From NCBI GenBank assembly GCA_037102815.1, contig BTPP01000008.1:682001-746000 (forward strand): a DNA stretch of 64,000 nt, read 5' to 3'. Origin of the DNA: Neurospora intermedia. Lineage: Eukaryota; Ascomycota; Sordariomycetes; Sordariales; Sordariaceae. The position numbers and the translations under genes were made by a program. This document shows positions 1 through 11,925 of the stretch, piece after piece; position 1 is the stretch's first letter, and each line of letters starts with the position of its first letter. The notes under the pieces are model-generated. The model was not told the origin of the DNA and searched no databases. It was given only the letters and a program-made list of their open reading frames with translations.

Positions 1-2530
1 TCTCCCGTTCCACATCGCCCACATCGCCAACTTACCAAAGGCACGCACTCGCTAGGCCATTTACCCTAGCCCGCCGGCGCCAGGCCACCGACCAACGACG
101 CCCCGGACAAGCAAGCCCCGTCCCCCAACTCCCAACCACTCAAGCAAAGTGATAGCCTGCGAGGCTAGCCGGCATCCTCCAAGACCTGAGCTACCGCACT
201 TCTCATCGACGGGAAGGCTTTTCCTTACCTCGTGTGGTCGTCACGGTGCCGTCGTCGGTTGGCGTCCAAGATCCCCCATCATGTTCCATGCTGTCTCCCA
301 ACGACCTTGATTACTTCGCTCCCCCGCCCATTGGCCTATGAGATGCCCGTATAGTCGACAGGAGAGAGCTCCGAGAGCGTGCCAGCGCATCGGCCCCAAC
401 CGACCATCCGCTTCAGCTACTGTATGTACACCAGTGCCGGATGTACACTCGCCATCGCCCCAACAAGGTCAACGAGTGCTTTGGATAGATTCTGAGCAAA
501 CAAAGGCTCTTGTTCTCCTCAAGCTTTGCTTCGCGGCGCACCGGGTTAGACGACAGGCGAGCGGCAAAGCTACCCGAACACCATTGCGCTGTTGGCTGTT
601 TCATTTTGCTGTCCGTTGTTCAACCTAGGGGGGCCCTTCTTCGCTGCTGGCTACATCATCATACACCAACCTAAGAGGCCTTGGCATGGCGTGGTTGCCC
701 GTGTGAAGCTTGACTTTTTCAAGTTAATGGTCAGTGGAAAAGAGGTGATCATCATAGGGTCCGCCAACGCTGCGAACCATACTTCTAGGCCAACACTTTT
801 GAAAGCGCAGAGGTCCACGCCGCCGCGGGAGTTCCGCTCGGTTTCGGATTTCGAGCCACCCTACCGTGGCTACGTACCACGACACGATACCAATTCTGAC
901 GCCCGTCAACGCTACGCTGCCGCTTGCTGGCTTGCGCTAGAAAGAAAGCTAGAAAAACGAGAGCCCCCTGTCAGACCTGCATAGGATCGTTGCGACATCG
1001 AAGTCGAGGACGCGGCCAACAACGGTCCCAGCAAGCGCCTCTTTTCCCCTGTCTGCATTTTGCTCATTTCTTTTTCTTGGTCCCAGAGCCGTTGGCTCCC
1101 TACCTAGTACTTTAGCTGGCACGCCCGACAAACCCTAAAGACCCAGGAGACGCCCTGGGCCCTAACGGCGTGTTTGAGGTGCTGAGCGTGTACATATGTT
1201 ACAGTCAGTTACGGTTCGGTCGCGTACGGTCTGTCACGGTACCGCGCATGTACTGTGCCCAGCCCACGTCGGTACCTCTACATACACATTGCATGCATTA
1301 AGTACACCTCAACCGCCGATTCTGCACCCAACGCAAAACGCAGGGCAGCCCATCAAGCGACACAAGCACCTCAATCAAATCACCACTACATACAGTCCAG
1401 TATTACTTCGATCCGCCGACCTGGAGATCTCAAATTGCCCATTCAAACTCTGCCAGTCCGTTGGCTCACCTGCATCATTGAACTACCTTTACCTCATCAT
1501 ACGTCGGCCGTCATCTCTGCTCTGCCGCCGACCGCTATCTAGCACGTTCCCCCTTCTCTTCTTTTTTTTTTTTTTTTCTTTTTGCTCTCCGTCTTCTCGA
1601 CACTTCCGGCCGCTTCATCTCTCTTCTCATCTGAGTAATCAACACCCCAGAACAAGTAAGTGTGCTTTTCCCCATCTGTCGTTCCCCAACCAGTCACTTT
1701 GTGTCGTCGTCTCCTTGGCCCTCGCACGTGTCCGTCCCCTCCTGCCCTCCCCAATCTCTCCATTGTTTTGTTTTTGTAACCCCTGACCCATTTTTTCTCG
1801 TCTTTATCCGAGACCACTGCAGGCCCTCCCCCCTCTGTCCACCTACCCGGGTCTGGGGCCTGGGATCCCCGACCCTACCTTTCCCTGCTTTGCCCCTGCC
1901 ATACATAACACAGCAGCGCTAGCCTGAGGATGGCCCAAGTGGCTCTTTTGCGACTATGTTACCTACCCATGGTTGAAGGCTTCCCAAGGATCCGTATGTT
2001 TGGACCATGGTTCTCGGCGGCCAGCCTGCCTTCATCCACTCGGGACCTACCTTGTCGACCCTACCGTCACATACCGCCCATTGGTTGGCAGGGTACAAAG
2101 CAGGTGCAGTACTTAACTGCTCAGCTTTCGACTTCCATCTGTTGTTGTCCAGCCATTCATAATTCCATCGGAACAGGTCAACTTGACATAGACCCCGGCT
2201 CCCTCTCAGCCCTGTCATCAGACCCGCTCGCTCCTCTGGTTGCGCTACCCTCTTCACTTTCCGGGTTACATACTTCTTATAAGTCCCAGTCAAAGCCTTG
2301 TTTGTTGCGAGGCTCCTTTCTTGTCCTTCTCTACCCTCTCGTGTCCTACCTGTCCGTGTTCCCTCTCAAGGTCGAATTATTTGTATTCGTTGTCTAACCA
2401 CTCTTCAGCAGAGATACAAACACCACATCTCCTCACCATCTCTCACCTCCAAAGGAACAACACTTACTGACGGGTCATCGTGCCCTGTTACATGAGAGAG
2501 AGAGAGAGAGTACACTTTAGCTTGCCATAC
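1..2530. other. 5' region and probable long leader of the LaeA-type gene; no gene recognised
   Basis: No reading frame here resembles a known protein, and the open stretches are short and low in complexity. From about 1540 to 1910 the plus strand is rich in C and T, including a T run near 1561-1578, as is usual around fungal transcription starts. A good splice donor (GTAAGTG) lies near 1655, so a 5' UTR intron is possible, but I cannot pair it with confidence. A telobox-like AACCCTAA is at 1131-1138. A (GA)n run at 2494-2510 lies just before the coding start. Confidence 0.5.
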
Positions 2531-3173
2531 ATGCCCGCCTCTCATACCTTGGGATCTTCAAACCAGGACAGTTATCCGTCTTACAGAGCAATGGAAGGTC
2601 ATCATGGGCCCGGGTAGGATCTTTATCTCTTCTTCCTTTCAACCTGACTACAGCTATACCTGTTTTACAGAAAAGCTAACATTGTTGCGTCACACATAGG
2701 GGACCCAATCTAGTCCCTGGGTATATGGAAAATGGACGGTTCTATGGGGAGTATAAGAAAGGGCAATACATGTTCCCTATCGATGAGGTGTGTTTTCCGT
2801 ATTCCAACCGCTGGTACGTCCATATAAATGGTGTTGACACCATACTGACATACTATGCAGCTGGAGAAAGATAGACTCGACATGTTTCATCATTTCTTTT
2901 TGCTCGCTCGCAACCAGCAACTCTTCTCAGCACCATTCCCGAATCAGGAAAGTCCGCGGATCCTCGACCTGGGATGTGGAACCGGAATATGGGCAATTGA
3001 TATGCAAGAGTGAGTAAATGATAATTATGAGACTACATTGACTGTGGATATTCTAACTTGTGGCGTTTCACAGTAAATATCCAGTGCTTGGTCAAGTCAC
3101 TGGTGCGGATCTTGCTCTTATCCAGCCAGAATTGTAGGTGACGACGGACTTTGCTTGTTAAAATGGAAGAAAA

Positions 3174-3207
<34 letters not shown>

Positions 3208-3962
3208 AAAGCTGACTTCCCCTTATTTAGTATCCCGCGCAACCTCGTATTCAAGCCTATGGATATTGAAGAGCCGTGGCTGGAACTGAGCGGATGTGCT
3301 TATGACCTCATTCACCTACGTACGCTGAATGGTAGCATATCCGACTGGCCATTTGTGTATGACCAGATATACAGGTAAATTTGAAAAGCATCTTCTACAG
3401 CTGGAGTCACTCTTCTGACCATTTCACAGACACCTGAAGCCCCATTGCGGATTTGTCGAGCAGGTGGAAATCGATTGGGTCCCACGCAGTGATGATAGGA
3501 GTCTGCCACCGGATTCTCATTTCTTACGATGGGCCGAAGCGCTGGTGGAGGCAATGGATAGAGCCGGGCGTCCAATGAGACTGGACAGCCATCGCGTCCA
3601 GCAGCAAATGAGACAGGCTGGCCTGGTGGATCTTCACGAGCAAGTTATCAAGGTTCCTATCAACGGATGGCCAGAGGATGCTCATGAACGCGAGATTGGA
3701 CGATGGTTTAATCTTGGTCTCACCCAAGGTCTAGAAGCTCTAACCTTGGCGCCCTTCACCCGGATTCTCGGTTATACCCCAGACGCTGCGAGGCACCTCA
3801 TCAGCCTTGTGAAGGAGGAGATTCGGTCGCGGAAAATACGCGCGTATTGTACACTGTGAGTACCAACGAGCCTGCAAGCGGCCGTTAGCACAAGGCACAA
3901 CTCCGTTATTCACAATGGCTAACTCAAATAGGCACATTTTCACGGCGCGAAGACCAGCATGA
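2531..3962 (+). CDS. laeA: LaeA/LAE-1-type putative methyltransferase, global regulator of secondary metabolism
   Basis: LaeA-family proteins are nuclear, work with VeA/VelB-type velvet proteins and control secondary metabolite clusters and development. I read seven exons: 2531-2613, 2700-2787, 2861-3009, 3074-3133, 3231-3374, 3430-3855 and 3932-3962, which join in frame to 326 residues. The SAM-binding motif I ([15 protein letters not shown]) is at about residues 90-104. The family-typical segments [31 protein letters not shown] and the late FTRILGY follow in order. Introns have GT...AG ends, and intron 4 holds a (GA)n microsatellite. The protein is slightly shorter than many LaeA orthologues (about 370 residues). 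An in-frame ATG at 2492 could add 13 residues; an in-frame TGA at 2468 closes the frame above it. The LaeA family identity is firm. Which start is used, and the exact splice sites, are inferred. Confidence 0.9.
3177..3205. repeat. (GA)n microsatellite inside intron 4 of the LaeA-type gene
   Basis: This is an almost perfect GA dinucleotide run of about 28 nt within the intron 3134-3230. A second, shorter GA run lies at 2494-2510, immediately before the start codon of the same gene. Both are likely to vary in length between strains. Confidence 0.9.
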
Positions 3963-6900
3963 AGCCACTTTGGTGGGTTCGGTCCGATGCACTATTATCT
4001 TTTTGCGCTTTATGCAATGGTACATACAATGGTTTCAACAGCAGCAGCGGAGTTCGTGTCGACGGCGTTAAGGGAGGTCATTGTTGGGTTTCTCCTTTTT
4101 GGTACTGGCCACTGTCCCTTCCTCACCCCATACACTTGTCAGATATCCCTTTAACACTATCAAAACTGAAGTCGAAATTGTATACACGGGTTTTCATTCC
4201 TCATCAACATAAGTCTCTTCAACTTATTTCAGACTGTCTTTCTCTCTGACCCCTACGAGGCCGCCTTGTCGTTGACCCCCTACCTATTGCTTTCAATAGT
4301 CTCATAAAGATTAAGAACCCTCATTCTCCATCGGGTTTTTCTGGTTTTTCGTGGCAGCAGCTTGTTTGCCTTTAGAACGGGATGGTATTTTCCGTCTGTC
4401 CCAGCAGAGTGTTTAAAGGGTCACTCAAGCAACGCTCACAGTTCTCGAACGATGCACCGGAGTAACCTGTGTGGGGTTTCACAACATTTCAATGGACTGT
4501 GGTTTTTCTTGCAAGGCAGTTTCATATTTCTTCAACTGTTCTGTGAATGTCTGAGGCTTTGATTTGGGCAGTGGTTGACTCACAGAACCACCACCGAATA
4601 CGGTTGACCCAGATTCCAATTAGATCAATAACTTTGGATACTTCAAGCTTCATCTTTTACCGTGACTGCCCCAGCGAGACCAGCATGAACTAACCTTCCG
4701 GCTCAGTTTATGGAATTGAAAGGACACATACTTAGCTGCTGATTAGCCCAGCCGCCCACCGACCAACCGGCCACCCGGAATCATCCAACCGGCAGCCGGC
4801 CTGGGCAGAATACGACGACGCAATACAACATAGCCCGGGACCGGCACCCTGTACCGGCGCTGCCGAATGACCGGGATTTCCGTCTGTACTACATGAAATT
4901 AAGACCTAACCCTGTTCAACTACTTCCGCGTCTCTTTTATACGCCTGAATCTAGCCATCATGGGACTTAGCCAGCATGTACGCCGTATGCCTACTGTGGG
5001 CTGAACCAAAAGGAATTAACCGTAACAGCGAGGAATGCTTCTGGGCTGTGCTTGTATCGGTGCTTCTATGTTCCTTTCATTTCACACTATCTAGGACGAT
5101 CCATCTATATCCGTAACTTCACTCGCTATCACTCCCTATACCAGACAAACTCCCATTAACACGCAGCTTCCACCTCCAAGACGAAGAAAGATCTGCAGGA
5201 TTCGGATGGAATGTGGCTCCCCTGTGTCTCGACGGTAAGGCTAACTTTCCTTTTCGAAACGACCCAAGCATCCAAGCTTAAGAAGTGTCGAGGTTACGGA
5301 CAAGGGTTAAGAAGTACCTTAACTCTACACTACTAATCTCGTCCGACCTCGGACTACTTACGGCCGAGAGTCATGGCAATCAGGGGGATAGTAATATCGG
5401 ACTTTTGAACTTGAAAGTCTTCTATTGGGCGTAAGTCAACTAGGTAGTTACGTTGCCAGGCTCGAGCCACGTTCCCTACCAGGCCCCCCTACCTACCTAC
5501 CCCCGGCGGGCATTAGTTAAGTGAGTTTCACTCTTCTAGAAGTACTAGCCACTCCCGCAACCCGGCGATGTGGACGATCAGATGGAAGGCCACATGAAGG
5601 AGTCACGTCTGCCCTACTGTGCCTTTTTTTTTTTTTTTTTTCTTTTTTTCAAAGCCAACAGTTCGCATGTACACTAGGTAGGTAGTATCGTAAAGCCTCG
5701 AACATCGGCTACGTAACAGCAGAGCCTTGACCAACAGCTAACGGGAGTCTTGAACAAGGAAAGAAATTGTGTGAACTCGGAACGGAAAACTAACCTTGTC
5801 AGAAGCGTGACTACCTATCCTTGTTAGAGACTTCGGCATCGCCGAGCTTCGTTGGATTCTGCAGAGAGATTACATGGAAGCTAAACGAACTGAAACTTTG
5901 CAAGATGTCGAACTAGAAAGTATACAGACACGTGTATCGTCGTCATGTCAAGGTTTTGGACTTGTGGCGGCTCTTGAAGAGGGGGGGGGGGGGCTTACCC
6001 CAAAGTGTTCGCCAACCGCCTGGCACCAATCTCAGAAGACACACCGAACGATCGAAGAACTACTCCACGGCTTGACTGCCGTCGCTTCCTACACTCACTT
6101 CACAATGTGAAGGCTTGAAAATGGTGGTGTTGCAGAACTCACTTATTGCTTTGCTGGCTTGCTGTTGATACAGTTGATGTTTGTAGTGTAATTAACTGTT
6201 CTGCTAGGATTGGCATTACCTGCCTGACAAGGAAGGGAAAAAAAGGAAGAAAAAAAAAACACAAGAGAGAGACCATGAAAAGTAGCAGTACTTTGCTTGT
6301 ATGTATTGGATGTAAATGGTATGGTGACCGTTCGGCGTACACGTACTTGACTTCATACCTACCTAAGTAGCTAGGGTATGCCTGCTTGGACTTGTCCACT
6401 TGTACATAGGTAGCCCGGAAGTCGGTACATGGCTGAACATTCAATGGCGGTCACATCATCCGTCACATCACCATCTTGAAACTTGCCTACATGTAGACTA
6501 CTGCAGGGAGTTCAGATGCGGTTTCGAAGTTTCCGTTCTTCTTGGCTTTGAACCCGACAGGGGGGGAAAGAGCTACCGTAATGGGTTGCCCACGGCAAGC
6601 AACCCCGGCGGGATGTAATCAAGCAAGTAATACTGTAGTGCCATGAGTGCCTGGTGGGCAAGAGACGGAAAGTCTGAAACATCGACAAAGGTTGTTCTTG
6701 TTCTCCGGCCGCCGGCCGAGTGTTGGTCGGCCCGTAGGTAGTAGGTAGGTAGGTATTCGCTACTGAAAATATCATTCTCATATGAGGTTAGCAAGTTCCA
6801 ACTCCCCATCTGAACTTCAAGACTACCACCTAACTAAACAGGTACTTGAAACCATCTTTGGGCGCAATATGCTCCGTCATTATCTCGCCTCGCCACTCTC

Positions 6901-9089
6901 TCTTCCACTGCTCTACATTAGCCACTCCGTGACCTTTTCTCAAGAACCACTATTAGCTCCATGAACACGTCGATGTGTGATTCCTCGCGCATATGCGCAA
7001 ACAAATGCAAGAACCTCACCTCTCTTCACCTCTTTCAAAACAGCTTAGCTAACTGCTGGTCGTGGCCCTAATCCAAAGGAGATGTGACACGTCACGGAGT
7101 ATGGATGGTATGGGAGCTGGAGAGACAGACGATCATCACATATTCATCAAAGGGGAGGGGGCGGAACTTGAACCGAACCGGGACCGGCTCACCTCAACCG
7201 ACCGACGACATGGACAGCCCCGGCTTGGCCTTCTCCTCCTCCTCCTCAGTGATGTGAGACATAAAAAAAAGAGACAGCAGGGAAGTATTGGGGATTAGAA
7301 CCGAAACCAGAACCGGGACAAGGAATAATAGTAAGTAGGACAAGGACAACACATCAAATTACTCGCAGTCGGGAAACGGTCGACAGAACGGGCGGGTCAG
7401 AGGCAGCCCGGCCTAGCCCGGGTCCAGCTCCAGCCTGTTTTTGTCGTCTCATCAACCCACCAAAAAAAAAGGGAGTGAGGTGGTGGGAACAAGCGAGCCA
7501 CGTCGACAAGGACACGAGAGTTTCTAGAAAACAGCACAAGTCTGTAAAGGGCTGGTGCAAACGTCTGCGGGGACATGGAACATGGAAAACAAAAAAGAGT
7601 TTGTCACCCACCCAGTGACCACCAAGGGCCGCACGAAACCGACCGGCCTTTCATTATAATGAATCATACAATCACCAGGGGGTGCGTGTGAGGCAACCAA
7701 GAAGCTACCTAGCCACGTCGACGGTCTCGTTTCGAAAAATGCCAAGGAAGTGAAAAGCAAGAAGCTCTTTTGTTTGGGTACGAGGGTGTTGTGTTGTGTT
7801 GGGCAGCGGGCGTGATGAAAAACACTTGCATGGCAGAGTCGCGACGGTGATGTGATGAGGTCGACAATTAAGGCCAACAGAGTCAAAGAAAGAGGCGGTC
7901 AGGGGTAGGTAGGTAGGTAGGTAGGGTCGGAGACCATGGTCACCATGGTCTATTCTGGGAAGAACATGGGGAAACCCAAGGCCGGCCACATCGACCGACC
8001 CGGGTCGACCGGCCGGAGCTTTTGGCCCGATTTGAACTGGAATCAAACCAAGTAGTGACTTTGATGAATGAAAACGAATAATTGAGCCATAAGAAAGATA
8101 CAACAAGACCACATGTGTAGGTTGAAAGATCGGGTTCGGTTTTATCTCATCTTTCTCAATTCAACCTCCTTTTCTGACCTCTCCGTCTCTACTCTCTTGC
8201 TGCGCATAATAGCGGCTAAATGTCTATGAAGCATATGTTATACAATCGACAGAAGGTAAAAAGAAAAGTGAAACAGTGAGGGACCAAGCCAAGCTCCTGG
8301 GACAAATATACAATGGGAGAAATAGATTTGGTAAGTGATAAAGGGTTCCCAGCTGGAGGGAGATGATGGGCTGACAAAGAGACGAGATGAGCCGAACCGG
8401 AATCTCCCTGGGAATTCTGGCATGATGGTCTTGTTGCTTTCCTGCTTCTCTCTCTCCCTCTTCCTTTGCGAACGAACTCTCCAAGATAATTCCAAACCCC
8501 GGGGGGGCGAAAAGGTGCAACTTCTGCGCTACTTGAGTAGGATATCCGTTGTATTGCCGGGGTCAGTTTCCATAGGCGATCTCCGGTTATCCACAGCTCT
8601 CACACCCAACGTTTGGCTGCTGCGCGGTCACTTGCGTGAGGTTGGTGAGAAAGAGAGCGCCGGACCAGGGAAGAAAGGGGGAGGAGGCGGAGGGGGATAG
8701 GAACGGCAGAGAAAGAAGTCGGGCCAAAAATCTAAACGAGCAAGAAAAAAACAAGTGATCCCCGTTACGCCTTATGATTCTATTCCATGAAATCATTTCC
8801 CGTTCTCGTTTCTCTCTCTCTCTCTTCGCGCGGTATTCTGTCCCGTCCGTTCCCTCCCAAAACTGGATTCCCTTTTTTTCCCACCACTCTTCTGACACAC
8901 ACGCACACGCTGCGCACACGCGCCCACACCTGCACACACAACCCCTTGCTGTCGGATATCAAGTAAGGCCTCTTTCCCATTGCTCGCGCGCGGGCCATTG
9001 GTGACTGAGGTTCGGCCCAACACTCTAGTCTCTTTGGTTGACGTTCATTAAGCGGTGGTAGTTAATGATCGAGGAAGATGGGAGTCCGT
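3963..9089. other. About 5.1 kb without a recognisable gene
   Basis: The stretch starts with the LaeA 3' UTR and ends at the ATP synthase g stop codon. Open frames are short and show no family signature. It contains a poly-T tract near 5624-5648, a 13-G run at 5981-5993, GGTA/CCTA tetranucleotide runs (about 6725-6755 and 7905-7925), a 21-bp perfect palindrome at 7931-7951, and a GC-rich patch with CCGG repeats at about 7978-8017. A pyrimidine-rich patch followed by a CA-rich patch at 8790-8945 looks like fungal promoter or leader DNA, but no coding region follows on the plus strand. Confidence 0.5.
7931..7951. repeat. 21-bp perfect palindrome
   Basis: Arms of ten bases (AGACCATGGT / ACCATGGTCT) flank a single central C. 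The arms hold two overlapping CCATGG cores. It lies directly after a GGTA tetranucleotide run in gene-free DNA. Confidence 0.85.
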
Positions 9090-9825
9090 TTAGTGGGCGG
9101 CGGCGTGGGTCTCGCCGTGGTAGCCGATGAGCTTCATCCGGCCGATCATCTCGCCAATGGTGAAAAAGCCGAGGCACTCAGCGAGGAGAACACCAGCAGC
9201 GGCGACCTGTGTCCTGGAGATGTTGCGGACGTTCTGGAGGGAAGCACCGGCGTTGGAAAAGAAAGAGCCGGACTGGACGGACTTGATAAAGTTCTGGAAG
9301 TAGGCCTTGAAGGTAGAGACGGAGCTGTGATGAAGAGGCATGTCAACAACCCAACGGTATCCAAGCATGGGTAGACGGGGAGCACTGGAAGGAACATACG
9401 GAGGAGTCATGCTCTGGCCCCTGAAAACAATGCGGCCAAGCTCAGCAACGACCTTGCTGTAGTAGATGACGAAGGGGGTCTGGCCTGTTGATAGGGGATA
9501 AGGAGGTCAGCCATTGAAGTGCCATTGGAGAGTGTAACCCGGACGGGGTGACGTGGGAAGGGATGCGGGAGGGAACCGTACGCTCGGCGAAGGCAATCAG
9601 CTTGCCGGTGCGGCCACCGACGCGGCCGAGGGTGCTCTGGAGGGTCTTGGCATATTTGGCGAGGACAGGGCCGGCGGCGGAGCTGACGCGGGAGAGACCC
9701 TCGGAAGCCTTAGCAGCAGTCTTCTTAGCGGCCTCGGTAGCCTTCTCGGAGGTGGTAGACTCGAAGCGGACCGCGCGGCGGCCGAAGGTGAGGGCCGAGC
9801 GCCGGGAAACAAGGGCGAATGACAT
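9090..9825 (-). CDS. atp20: Mitochondrial F1Fo-ATP synthase subunit g (ATP20)
   Basis: Subunit g is a small inner-membrane Fo protein needed for ATP synthase dimers and cristae shape. Exons on the minus strand are 9825-9582, 9484-9400 and 9324-9090, giving 187 residues. The N-terminus (MSFALVSRRSALTFGRRAVRFES) is a typical mitochondrial presequence rich in R, S and A. The family core follows: TPFVIYYSKVVAELGR and FKAYFQNFIKSV, then a C-terminal hydrophobic helix (about residues 150-170) with GxxxG-like spacing (GFFTIGEMIG). Fungal homologues carry this N-terminal extension; yeast Atp20 is shorter. The second intron (9325-9399) is 75 nt, a multiple of three, and free of stops, so retention would insert 25 residues without a frameshift; splicing restores the conserved MTPPSVSTFKAY junction. 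The ATG at 9825 is chosen because the presequence begins there. Confidence 0.9.
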
Positions 9826-10596
9826 GTTTGCGGATCGCGGATGGAGAAGACGACTGACGAATTGGTCGGTTTCTGGAAGGGGGGCCGGGCGGTCGGGGTC
9901 GCTGGCGGTGCGGGGGAGGAAGGGGCCGGAGAAAGGATGTGGTGATGTCGGAGGAGAAAGTGAAGCCTTTGCCTGTGCAGGGGAGTGGAGAGAGTGAGGC
10001 GCACGGAGTGTGGTCGGGGTTCCGGCTTGGTTCCGTGTGCTGCTTGTAGAGGGATATTGCGCACCTGCACACAGAGCCAAGGGCGAGCGGGAATTGCGGG
10101 TCGGGAAAAATTGGATGAAGCTCGGAAGATCTGCCAAGGCAAGTTTCGGTAAGCCAGAGGCCAAGATGCGCCCAGCACGTCGGGTTAGGGTAAGGGTTAT
10201 GCCAAGAAAGCTCGCCAGGGGCGGTGATGCACAAACAGGGGAGCCCTAGGCGCCATGACTTCATGCCCTGGAGGATTGAATTCATCTCGTCTTTTTTTTT
10301 CTTATCGATAACAGGAACTGCAGTTTCCGCATACAGTAGGTATTCTACACTACGGTAGAGGTGGTAGTACTAGTAGGTATGCCATCTCAACTTGTTGTCA
10401 ACTAAAGTGAGACTTGCATTGCAGAAAGGGGAATCAAAACGTTCCGGTTCACATTGGCATCTCTCATTCAAATCACCATTGACGCGATGCACCATGTAGA
10501 CTCAACTACAATCCAAAAGTCAATTCGGCAACAACGCTAAACGCCAAACCCATGAACCCTTTTCCTCTATACACATAATGAACAACCTCCAACCAA
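9826..10596. other. Promoter of the ATP synthase g gene and 3' flank of LAD
   Basis: No gene is seen in this stretch between two minus-strand genes. A double telobox-like sequence on the plus strand (GGGTTAGGGTAAGGGTTA) lies at 10182-10199, about 360 bp upstream of the ATP20 start. The frame open upstream of the ATP20 ATG lacks family similarity and is probably 5' UTR. Confidence 0.5.
10182..10199 (+). promoter_or_regulatory. Telobox-like TTAGGG repeat upstream of ATP20
   Basis: TTAGGG followed by a close variant within 18 nt, internal to the chromosome. In fungi such sequences can bind Tbf1/Taz1-type Myb proteins in promoters of ribosomal and mitochondrial genes. That role here is inferred. 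Confidence 0.4.
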
Positions 10597-11780
10597 TTAC
10601 TCCAGACTCTGGATCTGCACCTTGATGGCGCCCGTCTTGGGGTCCGACGCCGTTTCGAACGCCTTGAGCGCATCCTCCAGCGGGAAACGGTGCGTCACCA
10701 GCCTGGTGAGGTCAACGAGGCCATTCTCGACGAGGCGAATGGCCCTGGGCCAGGTGTTGCAGTAACGGTACTGGAACTGCAGGTCGACCTCGCGCACACT
10801 GGCGCGCATGAAAGGAATCTGGATCTCGTTCTTGCCCACGCCGATGACGAACACCTTGCCGCCGAACTTGACGGCCCAGATAGCAGCCGCAATACTGCTC
10901 TCGACACCAGTACACTCGAGAGCCACCGCGGGCTCGATTCCACCAAAGCTCTCGACGATCTTCTTGGCTGACTCCTCAGCCGACAGGCGCTCGACCTTGT
11001 GGGTGACGACCTCGGGGCAGATCTCCTTGGCGAACTTCAAGCGACCTTCGTCAATGTCGGTAATGACAAGAGGGCAGGCACCAGCGGCCTTGGCGCAGAG
11101 CATGGTGATCAGACCAATGGGACCGGCACCACAGATGAGGACAGGGTCGCCCAGACGAACACCGGCTCTCTGAAGACCGGCCAGCGCCACGGAAAGGGGC
11201 TCGAGCATGGCACCGTTCTCGTAGGACATGTTACCGATCTTGTGGCACCACACGGCAGGGTGGTTAACGTAGCGGCGGAGAAGGCCGGGCACAGGGGGCG
11301 TAGAGAGGAAGTCAACGCGCTCGCATCCGTTGTAACGACCAGTCAGGCAGGGCTCGCAGGCATTGCAGATGACTTGGGGCTCAATGGCAACCCTGTCGCC
11401 GACCTTGATGCTCTTGACGCTGGGGTGGACAGCAATGACCTCGCCTGCCGACTCGTGGCCGAGGACATGATCGCATTCGACGATCATGGGGCCGATGCAA
11501 CCATGCTTCCAGAAGTGGACGTCGGATCTACGGTGAAGAGACACGAGTTGTCAGCTGCTGTCGTCTCCCTTTCTCCACAACGTAATCAATTCACTGGTAG
11601 GGCGGGGACGGGTCTTTACCCGCAAATGCCTGTGCTTCTGACGGCAACAGTGACCTCGCCTTCCTTCAGCTCCTCGCCCTTTTGGACGCTCTCGAGAGAG
11701 GGAGAGGCCTCGCTGATCCACAGATCATGCTGAGGGTTGGTGAAAACGCCAATGTTGGTCTTGGAAGCGCTAGAAGCCAT
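10597..11780 (-). CDS. lad1: L-arabinitol 4-dehydrogenase (NAD-dependent, zinc MDR family)
   Basis: This enzyme oxidises L-arabinitol to L-xylulose in the fungal L-arabinose pathway. Homologues also oxidise galactitol in the oxidoreductive galactose route. Two exons (11780-11620, 11527-10597) give 363 residues. The zinc MDR layout is complete: catalytic zinc ligands Cys53 (in GICGSD) and His78-Glu79 (in GHES); a structural-zinc cysteine cluster (CNACEPC...C, about residues 108-122); the nucleotide-binding GAGPIG motif near 185-190; and an acidic residue in VITDID, which fits NAD preference. The translation and length agree, from memory, with the crystallised N. crassa enzyme. The intron (11528-11619) splits the GICG codon region. 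A TATA-like box lies about 140 bp upstream. The gene is divergent from the GH35 beta-galactosidase, which suggests a shared sugar-responsive promoter. Confidence 0.96.
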
Positions 11781-11916
11781 TGTTATCAGAATAAGCCCGG
11801 GGGGACTGTGTCTGAAGCTGTTGGAAAGTGTCGGTCGAGAATTGTCACGGCTGAACTGAAGCTCGAGAGAGGAGGAGAGATTGTGGGATAGCACTGGGTG
11901 AGAGGCGCAACTCTCT

Positions 11917-11925
11917 CTTTTTATA
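11917..11925 (-). promoter_or_regulatory. TATA-like box of the LAD promoter
   Basis: The minus strand reads TATAAAAAG about 140 bp upstream of the LAD ATG, followed by a GA-rich leader. Spacing and orientation suit a core promoter element, although no transcription start is known from sequence alone. Confidence 0.5.

Noticed and set aside
1196-1786. Open frame of 196 codons on the plus strand
   Set aside because: Composition is that of a CT-rich leader (Ser, Pro, Leu and Phe runs); no domain and no good start context.
9825-10164. N-terminal extension of the ATP20 frame up to about 10164
   Set aside because: The extension lacks similarity to subunit g, while the ATG at 9825 begins a clear mitochondrial presequence.
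10999-11733. Long open frame (244 codons) on the plus strand opposite LAD
   Set aside because: It is the antisense of a zinc-MDR gene with strong codon bias; the translation has no family signature.
11797-11802. CRE-1 site (CCGGGG) in the LAD leader as a firm regulatory call
   Set aside because: A six-base degenerate motif is expected many times by chance; noted only as part of the shared promoter.
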